A DNA stretch of 64,000 nucleotides from Harmothoe impar (lineage: Eukaryota; Annelida; Polychaeta; Phyllodocida; Polynoidae). Below the pieces are notes generated by a model that saw only the letters and a list, made by a program, of their open reading frames with translations, did not search any database and was not told the DNA's origin. The position numbers and the translations under genes were made by a program. Each line of letters opens with the position of its first letter. Within the stretch, counting starts at the first letter, position 1. The stretch is taken from positions 41,637,360-41,701,359 of the forward strand of contig OX381714.1 of assembly GCA_947462335.1 (NCBI GenBank). Reading direction: 5' to 3'. Below, in pieces: positions 55,201 to 60,446 of the stretch.

Positions 55201-58200
55201 CCATATCCCATGGCGCCTGGAGGTGGGGGCCAGACCTGAGACCCAAAAGCCATGTTCGGGGGCGGTACATCAGAGCGCATGCTTGCCTTAGCTGGCGCTG
55301 AGAAGCCAAAAGCCATGCTCGGGGCTGGTGCATCATAGCACACGCCTTCTATAGCTGGCGCTGAGGACCCAAAAGACCCAAAGGCGTTTATTGGGGGTAA
55401 TGGCGGTGCGGCGGCTGACTGAGGCTGCAGGATAAATGGGTGTCCACCGCCGCCTCCACCATACTTTTTCTGCCTTTGCAATTTCTCCATGCCGTCAGCA
55501 GACAGAGACTGAGGCTCATAAACCATGGACGCAAAGTCCAGGCTGCCGCTCTGTTCCTATAATTCAACAGAACAGTTTGTTTTTTATTGGATATGCATCA
55601 TTACAGTGAGCTTTATACGTCATATGGTATCAGACTTTATTTTACATTACATACAACCATACATGTATCAGGTTTTCCTTAATTCGAAATTAAGATCTGA
55701 AAAGACCAACGATAATTCTTCTTGAGTTTAGAGCTATCATTTCTGTTGCCGTTTTGATGCATGAATGTATCATACCGCCTTGAATGTATCATGCGGGCTT
55801 GATACACTTGAATATGCGCCTGTCTTAGATAAGCGCGTGGCGTAGAATGGTATTAAAAGTGAATGATAAATGCGCAATAAACTATGTCTTGAATGAGCGC
55901 CGGCCCTGTTTAAGGGCCGGGGTAAAGGTGAAATCAATGAGGGCCCAGGCGCTTATAAAGGCCCCTACGGCAGTGCCATAAGCATTGACAGTTAAGCATG
56001 GCTAACTTACCTGAACGTCCATGGCTAGGTAATCACCCAGGTCAGCAGCATGTCTATATGAGGGTGACGTCGGGCTGTATGAGGGTGACGTCGGTCTGTA
56101 CGAGGGCGACGTCGGGCTGTACGAGGGCGACGTCGGTCTGTACGAGGGCGACGTCGGTCTGTACGAGGGTGATGTCGGTCTGTACGAGGGCGACGTCGGG
56201 CTGCAATATTGCGATACAGCTGAATATGCCAAGTCAGCCATTGCCTCGCCCACGCTGCCTGACCTATCTCTTGATCTGCCCTTTATTTCAGATGCTGCAT
56301 TAGCCACTTCTATAGGTTCATCATCCGGGCCACAGTAGCTGGCCTTTTTCTTCTTCCTCCTGCTCATTTTCTTTAAGTCAGCTGCACAATTAACAAAAGG
56401 TCACTGTATATAGTGAAGTCAAAGATTATGGTCATGTGTTGGAAATAATCAATCATCCACCATGAGATGCTTCAAGGGCTTGACCTGCTAGACTTTATCC
56501 TCTTATAATGATCAACTTTGAAATAGTAACCCTGTAATACATATATGTGTGTATGTTATAATAGTAACCTAAGGCAAAAAAAACAGGTTTGTTTCAGGTA
56601 ACATGGGAGAAAAATGTAGGGTCGGTAGGTCGGATTCTTTTTTTTTTCCTTTTTTTTTTAAAACATGAATGTACTGGCCAACATTTTTTTAAATCCTAAA
56701 ATTGACCAAAAAGGGGTATAAATTCAAAAATTTCTTCAAAATTGCATTAAAAATGTAGGGTCGGCCCTGTTTTGATAGGGTCGGTCGGGTGACCTGAAAC
56801 AAACTTCTTTTTTTTTTGGCCCAAGTAACCTAAGTAACCTAAGTAACCTAAGTCAGCTGCCTGACACATGACAGATTTACTAACCTGGTGGTCTTCCTCC
56901 AGCTGCTTCATACCCAACATACGCGTCTTTCTGTCCCATCCCCACCATAACACCTTGGTGGCGCGGCCGGCCCACAGCAGACGGGAAGACGGCTTGCGGC
57001 ATATCGTCTCCTGCCCACCCAGCCTTCATCATGGCAGAGCCAGCGTCCATCACCAGAGTGTCCGACTCATCCATCAGGTCCTCCTCCTACAGAGGGGAGT
57101 TGTCATATTTAATGTGATGTTCCTCTATGATCTCACCAATGTTGTATTCACTTCAGCGGTCATGCTGGTCTTACAATATTGAAACACTCCTAAAGGTATG
57201 TTGCATTAAATGCAGCCCTGGCGAATATACTTGCTAGGGCTGCATTCATGCATCATGGCGACAAATGACATACATGTACTAAGAGTAGTACGTTGAAGTA
57301 CTATATGTGGTCATTGATGAGCTAATACCGTAGAATACCAGCTGTAAGCATTAACATTTAGAGATAGAAAACTGTGTCTTGTAAGATACAATTACAGTGA
57401 AAACTGACGTAGAAGACCTGATTAATTGCGTAGGATAAGTGTTATGTTATGTTCTGACAAAACTCACGTTTGTAAAGCGCAACATAAACAACCTAAATGT
57501 AGGCCTCGAATAGTAAGAGACATATACTGTTAAGAAAGTAGCGCTACTAATTAACTGTTAAATGATCGCCTATAGTCATTTACCGGGGAGAGGACACGGG
57601 GAGACCAACTGTAAAGATGACTTTGTAACTCTTCCTGGAAATAAAAACCTTGAAAAACTTGAACTTGAAACTTGAACTTGTTGTAAAAGGTAGGCCTTCA
57701 TTACAGGCCAGTGAGTAAACAGGCATACAGACGCCGTACACAACACAATTAACGCGCATCACTAAACGCACCGCCCTATTTTTTGGCCGAACTTTAGACT
57801 AAAGTTAACTCAGATTATTAAATCTTTGGGCACAATTAAACTCAATAAAGTTAACTTATTGTACGTGTACCAGGATACTTGTTTTTATACAAGTTTAATT
57901 AGGTCAGATATGTTGAATAGGCATATAATTTTAGAGGTAATGCTAAAAATGACACATAATGAAAGAGGACCTTACTACTAGTAATACTAGGTTTTAAAAA
58001 TAATAAGTATAGTCACCACGCCAGCTTCCAACCGCAACTCCTTGGCCCTTTTCTGAAAATGAATGAATACAGATATTTGACACAGTAGCAAGATGTGTTT
58101 GTTTGCATAGTTTAACGCCCGGTGGGGGTTTTACAGTGGCGTCTAATGACTCTAGACACAGTAGGCCTGAGTATTACTGATGATGGCCATTGAATGCAGC

Positions 58201-59864
58201 CCTGGCGAGTAACTCGCCAGGGCTGTATCTATGCATCATGACGATAAAGGGCACAGTGCAATTAAGCACTATAATATATATATACGGTCCTTTAATAAAG
58301 TGCTATACATGATCCGATGCTACATATTGATAAAGGGTTGATATGATATTTACGAAATCTAGGGAAAAGAAAGTATTCCCTAAAATCCAAAGATGATTTG
58401 TCAGTAGATAACTGGACCACAGATTGTGGTAAAACATTCCTACATCTTTCGGTCCGCTTGGACCTTCGTCAGGGAATTAAGAAATGTGTAATAGAAATTG
58501 TACAAGGCTCAGTCAACATTTACCATGAAAAGTCGTGACGATTTTGCAAGTTCTTCCGATTTGGTGACAAGATCGTCTAGTTTCTCTGAGCGATCCAGCA
58601 CCTTATCAATATTAGCGGCCTGAAGGTATGGATGAAGTTAAAACAAAAGATTAATATATTGCATCAGGAACAATGTGGATGGAATGAGACCGGTATTTCA
58701 AATATTTATTAAGTAATCATTTGGAACTCATATACCGGTAATACGTTTGACCTACGGTCTCGTCATCCAAATGAAAGCTACATTGCTAGTACCGGTAATT
58801 ATTTTATCTAGCTACAAGTGAGTAAAATGTATTACCTTTAACATCTGTATTACGGTACTCTCTTGGCAGAATGAAAAAGTGAAATGAGAGTAGAAATGCA
58901 TTGATCAATAACCTCACCATAATATTTCTAGTCGCCTCTGCTCGTGCAGCAGTTCGCCTCCTCCGAGATCTTCCCGCTGGGACCGCCATTGGAACATCAC
59001 TTGGACCAGGGCCGCCGCAGAGACGGAGAACCATATGAATAGAATCGCCAGGGTGTATACCTGTAGAATGACATAGGTTAAGATTAGCGAGTGATCATTT
59101 TTTTTAACAACAGGGGGGAGGGGGGTCAAATTTTTTTGCTAATGACCCCCAAATTTGACAAAGCAACATGGACCATTTTGGGGCCTTAGTGACATGGGAC
59201 AGGAGGAAAAAATCTGATAGTGAGTTAGTGACATGGGACATTGGGCATTTCTTAAAATCGATAAGGCGATATGGCCATTTCTTGAAATCGAGATGGCGAC
59301 ATGGCCATGTCTTATAATCAATATGGCGACATGGCCACCCCCCCCCCCCCCCACCAAGGCCCCCTACTTGTTAACACTGACCTTGTTGGCGCAGGCTGAG
59401 GCCGTCCACCAGCTGCCTACCTGCACACACCAGCCGCTGCTGGTCAGGAGGAATGCCCTCCCGATCCTGGATCTGGGCCTTGAGCTCCTCCAGGGTGTGC
59501 GGCATGCGGGCCGTGATCGTCTTACCCGTCAGGGTCTTCACATACACGTCCATCGGCACTGAACATGTTCAAAGTGTTACATTATGATTATGATTATTAT
59601 CTTTTCTTTTCTTTAAAAAAAAAAAGATTATTTGTATCGTCATCATATTATGTGATTATAAAAAAAAAACATTTTTAAAATGAAAGGCAGGCTACGTTGT
59701 ACGACATTTTTAGTTGTTGTATACATGTAATGTTGTAGGTGAGACAATTAATTAGAAATGAATATGATCCAGAGTCCCTTACATTCAAAGTCTTCGATAA
59801 TTTTGTTAGCCATGACCACGTCGTCTTTCTGGGTCGAGTAAAAATCTCTCAATTTCATCCCAAC
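45996..59864 (-). CDS. Mosaic multi-mimic protein with PARP4/vWA-like C-terminus (5' end not found)
   Basis: Eighteen exons join with compatible phases into one open frame of 3093 nt (1030 residues plus stop). Approximate order: an unrecognised 27-residue segment (1-27); ubiquitin-like domain (29-102); basic linker and R-SNARE-like helix (to about 178); actin N-terminus with the DNase-I loop (about 179-245); basic/acidic linker and seven Pol II CTD-like heptads (to about 369); a 340-codon low-complexity exon with FG, RGG, polyQ and polyP stretches (to about 709); an eEF2 switch-I-like piece (about 735-750); a ribosomal P-stalk-like motif (about 770-790); a DEVD tetrapeptide; a CHMP4/Snf7-like acidic segment (about 828-855); a Ser-rich linker; and a C-terminal domain resembling that of PARP4 (about 905-1030). 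Each resemblance is visible in the sequence. That the protein is a decoy or bait for pathogen effectors is inference. The upstream part, perhaps a VIT-vWA module, was not found. Confidence 0.8.
46552..46678 (-). CDS. Mosaic gene exon q, PARP4-like C-terminal domain part 1
   Basis: Acceptor TTCCAAAG, donor CTAG|GTAAGG. Encodes [20 protein letters not shown] and [12 protein letters not shown], resembling the W-EL...KGIQSLG segment near the end of human PARP4. Confidence 0.75.
46973..47124 (-). CDS. Mosaic gene exon p, Ser/Glu-rich linker
   Basis: Acceptor GCTTTTGCAG, donor AAC|GTTAGT. Encodes a repeated [12 protein letters not shown] linker, acidic [12 protein letters not shown], then [15 protein letters not shown], which leads into the C-terminal domain. 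Confidence 0.75.
47778..47859 (-). CDS. Mosaic gene exon o, CHMP4/Snf7-like acidic segment
   Basis: Acceptor ATCTTCAG, donor AGC|GTAAGT. Encodes [20 protein letters not shown] then AELEE. It matches the CHMP4 segment EEIS-AIS-GF-DEDEL-AELEEL; the final Leu is restored by the next exon. Confidence 0.82.
48226..48384. mobile_element. MITE with TACCGTT termini, related family
   Basis: TACCGTTTTAAGTTCCCGCG then TATAACC; ends GGTTATACGTAGGAACTAAC then GGTA. Interior repeats of TATAACCCGCAC. Confidence 0.8.
48730..48774 (-). CDS. Mosaic gene exon n, DEVD site
   Basis: Fifteen codons, [15 protein letters not shown], phase 0 on both sides; acceptor CCTATAG, donor GTG|GTACGT. DEVD followed by Ser is an ideal caspase-3/7 cleavage sequence. 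Confidence 0.65.
49212..49241 (-). CDS. Mosaic gene exon m (10 codons)
   Basis: Acceptor ATCTTCCAG, donor ATG|GTAAGT; encodes [10 protein letters not shown], phase 0 on both sides. Confidence 0.65.
50066..50203 (-). CDS. Mosaic gene exon l, ribosomal P-stalk-like motif
   Basis: Forty-six codons, phase 0 on both sides; acceptor TTTATTTCAG, donor GTG|GTATGA. An acidic run leads to [17 protein letters not shown], close to the shared C-terminus of ribosomal P0/P1/P2 (EESDDDMGFGLFD). Here it is internal, followed by [18 protein letters not shown]. Confidence 0.88.
51557..51588 (-). CDS. Mosaic gene exon k, eEF2-like part 2
   Basis: A 32-nt exon, acceptor CATTTAAAG, donor CAG|GTAAAT. Joined to the previous exon it completes RFTDTREDE, extending the match to eEF2 across the splice junction, then SRRSMVLQ. 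Confidence 0.6.
51915..51963 (-). CDS. Mosaic gene exon j, eEF2 switch-I-like part 1
   Basis: Acceptor CTTTTTTCAG, donor GAAG|GTATGT. Encodes [22 protein letters not shown] is the switch-I hallmark of eEF2 (SARAGETRFTDTRKDE), here with a short deletion. Confidence 0.75.
52251..52309 (-). CDS. Mosaic gene exon i
   Basis: Nineteen codons plus two bases: [20 protein letters not shown]. Acceptor CTTTAACAAG is moderate, donor ATG|GTAAGT is strong. No recognised source protein. Confidence 0.65.
52480..53654. mobile_element. Putative 1.17-kb non-autonomous element with TIRs
   Basis: GGAACATTCACAAATGACGT plus CACC at the left is mirrored by GGTGACGTCATTTGTGAACG plus TTTCC at the right. C/G homopolymers lie inside, no coding capacity. 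It is in the intron between mosaic exons h and i. Confidence 0.6.
54536..55556 (-). CDS. Mosaic gene exon h, FG/RGG/polyQ/polyP low-complexity region
   Basis: A 1021-nt exon. It contains FG-type repeats ([26 protein letters not shown]) like nucleoporins, an RGG segment ([20 protein letters not shown]) like hnRNP/FUS proteins, a Q9 tract, and a P8 tract of the profilin/EVH1-binding kind. The basic C-terminal third includes [11 protein letters not shown] and [15 protein letters not shown]. Acceptor AATTATAG, donor AAAG|GTGATT, phase 1 out; an alternative donor at GGATAT|GTAAGA would break the frame. Confidence 0.85.
56011..56381 (-). CDS. Mosaic gene exon g, RNA polymerase II CTD-like heptads
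   Basis: Acceptor TTGTGCAG, donor CAG|GTAAGT, phase 1 in and 0 out. A basic start ([10 protein letters not shown], a possible nuclear localisation signal) and an acidic/Ser linker lead to seven consecutive heptads, mainly YRPTSPS alternating with YSPTSPS. Compared with the Pol II consensus, Ser2 is often Arg while Ser5 and Ser7 are always kept. The exon ends [11 protein letters not shown]. Confidence 0.92.
56571..56820. mobile_element. GGCC-A(n) family MITE, copy 3
   Basis: GTTTGTTTCAGGTAACATGG to GACCTGAAACAAACTTC, then TTTTTTTTTTGGCCC; in the intron between the actin-like and CTD-like exons. Confidence 0.85.
56885..57086 (-). CDS. Mosaic gene exon f, actin N-terminus with DNase-I loop
   Basis: Acceptor CTGTAG, donor CCAG|GTTAGT. 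After EEDLMDESD the sequence follows actin residues about 5-60: [38 protein letters not shown] and [12 protein letters not shown]. The stretch [15 protein letters not shown] is identical to actin and contains the lysine corresponding to Lys50. The phosphate-binding DNGSG is altered to DAGSA, so nucleotide binding is unlikely. The frame is open with no sign of decay. Confidence 0.92.
57178..57325. repeat. CTTTAAGG-type dispersed element, partial
   Basis: GCAGCCCTGGCGAATATACT and GCATTCATGCATCATGGCGA; in an intron of the mosaic gene. Confidence 0.6.
58017..58052 (-). CDS. Mosaic gene exon e, end of the SNARE-like helix
   Basis: Twelve codons, [12 protein letters not shown], continuing the helix at the position of the membrane-proximal basic region of R-SNAREs. 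No membrane anchor follows. The donor is either GTG|GTGACT (used here) or three bases earlier; both keep frame. Confidence 0.65.
58180..58290. repeat. CTTTAAGG-type dispersed element, partial
   Basis: CGAGTAACTCGCCAGGGCTG and ATGCATCATGACGATAAAGG, then GGTCCTTTAATAAAG; in an intron of the mosaic gene. Confidence 0.65.
58524..58619 (-). CDS. Mosaic gene exon d, R-SNARE-like coiled coil
   Basis: Thirty-two codons encoding [20 protein letters not shown] and [10 protein letters not shown]. Aligned to VAMP/YKT6 (NVDKVLERDQKL in VAMP2), the heptad pattern and the central zero-layer arginine are kept. Acceptor CTTCAG, donor ATG|GTAAAT, phase 0 on both sides. Confidence 0.85.
58918..59060 (-). CDS. 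Mosaic gene exon c, ubiquitin C-terminus and basic linker
   Basis: Acceptor CTACAG; encodes [17 protein letters not shown], the end of ubiquitin with Lys63 replaced by Pro and Arg74 by Cys. This is followed without stop by [11 protein letters not shown] and a basic linker ([19 protein letters not shown]). The diglycine is internal, as in a fusion or precursor. Donor ATG|GTGAGG, phase 0. Confidence 0.88.
59382..59558 (-). CDS. Mosaic gene exon b, ubiquitin-like residues 1-59
   Basis: Encodes [14 protein letters not shown], then [18 protein letters not shown] and [10 protein letters not shown], aligning with ubiquitin residue by residue apart from a two-residue deletion near position 20. Lys6, Lys11, Lys27, Gln40 and Arg42 are kept; Lys29, Lys33 and Lys48 are Gln, Arg and Arg. 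Acceptor GTTCAG, donor CAAG|GTCAGT, phase 1 out. Confidence 0.9.
59783..59864 (-). CDS. Mosaic gene exon a, unrecognised segment
   Basis: Acceptor CTCTTCAACAG, donor GAAT|GTAAGG, phase 0 in and 1 out. Encodes [20 protein letters not shown] and KIIEDFE, charged and probably helical. It could be another imitation, but I cannot name the source protein. It leads directly into the ubiquitin-like exon and is the most 5' exon I can support. Confidence 0.7.
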
Positions 59865-59869
59865 CTGTT

Positions 59870-60440
59870 GAAGAGAATATGCGCCACGGTTAATGGTTTG
59901 ACTTCAGCATTGTTTAATATGTGTGTAGGTGGTATCAGTATCACCACGTGTTAAACAGATACAGAGATCATGTATATATATACTGTTGAATTTGACTTTT
60001 TTGGTGATACATGAGACTACAGACTTGTCTCATTTATCTTTTCAGTACCGGATAGGTATAATTAAGGTGTCAATTAGTTCGGTGATTAAGCATACTACTT
60101 TACTTATCAAGGCTTGTGGTAAGACACCTAAGGTATCAACCCTTGATGGCATCATGCCTTAATGCTTTTTAAAAAAAAGTATTTATTGGGTCTAATGACT
60201 ATGGATAGCCAAACCTAGACTTAGGCGCATTGCCTTTCTGCCGTCCGTACCCCTATCTATTTTACATCAGTTGTTAGACGGTCTTTATATAGATCATGAC
60301 AAGCTATGGAGAACTTTGTATCACGAATACTTCATGTAATATATGAATATATCAGATAAATCATATCATGTACGTACATTGTAATATATAATATAGAAAT
60401 GATGAGATGAGATGAGAGATGAGACAAAGTAAGTTGAGTG
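59870..60440. other. Gene-free stretch and LINE 3' flank
   Basis: No exon found. GATGAGATGAGATGAGAGAT near 60399 is the microsatellite-like tail of the minus-strand LINE. Confidence 0.6.
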
Positions 60441-60446
60441 ACATTT

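Noticed and set aside
56885..57086. Processed actin pseudogene
   Set aside because: The fragment has clean splice sites, fits the phase of its neighbours on both sides and is free of stops.
58918..59558. Ordinary polyubiquitin or ubiquitin-ribosomal fusion gene
   Set aside because: The diglycine is followed by neither another ubiquitin nor a ribosomal protein, several lysines are lost, and the frame continues into the SNARE-like exon.
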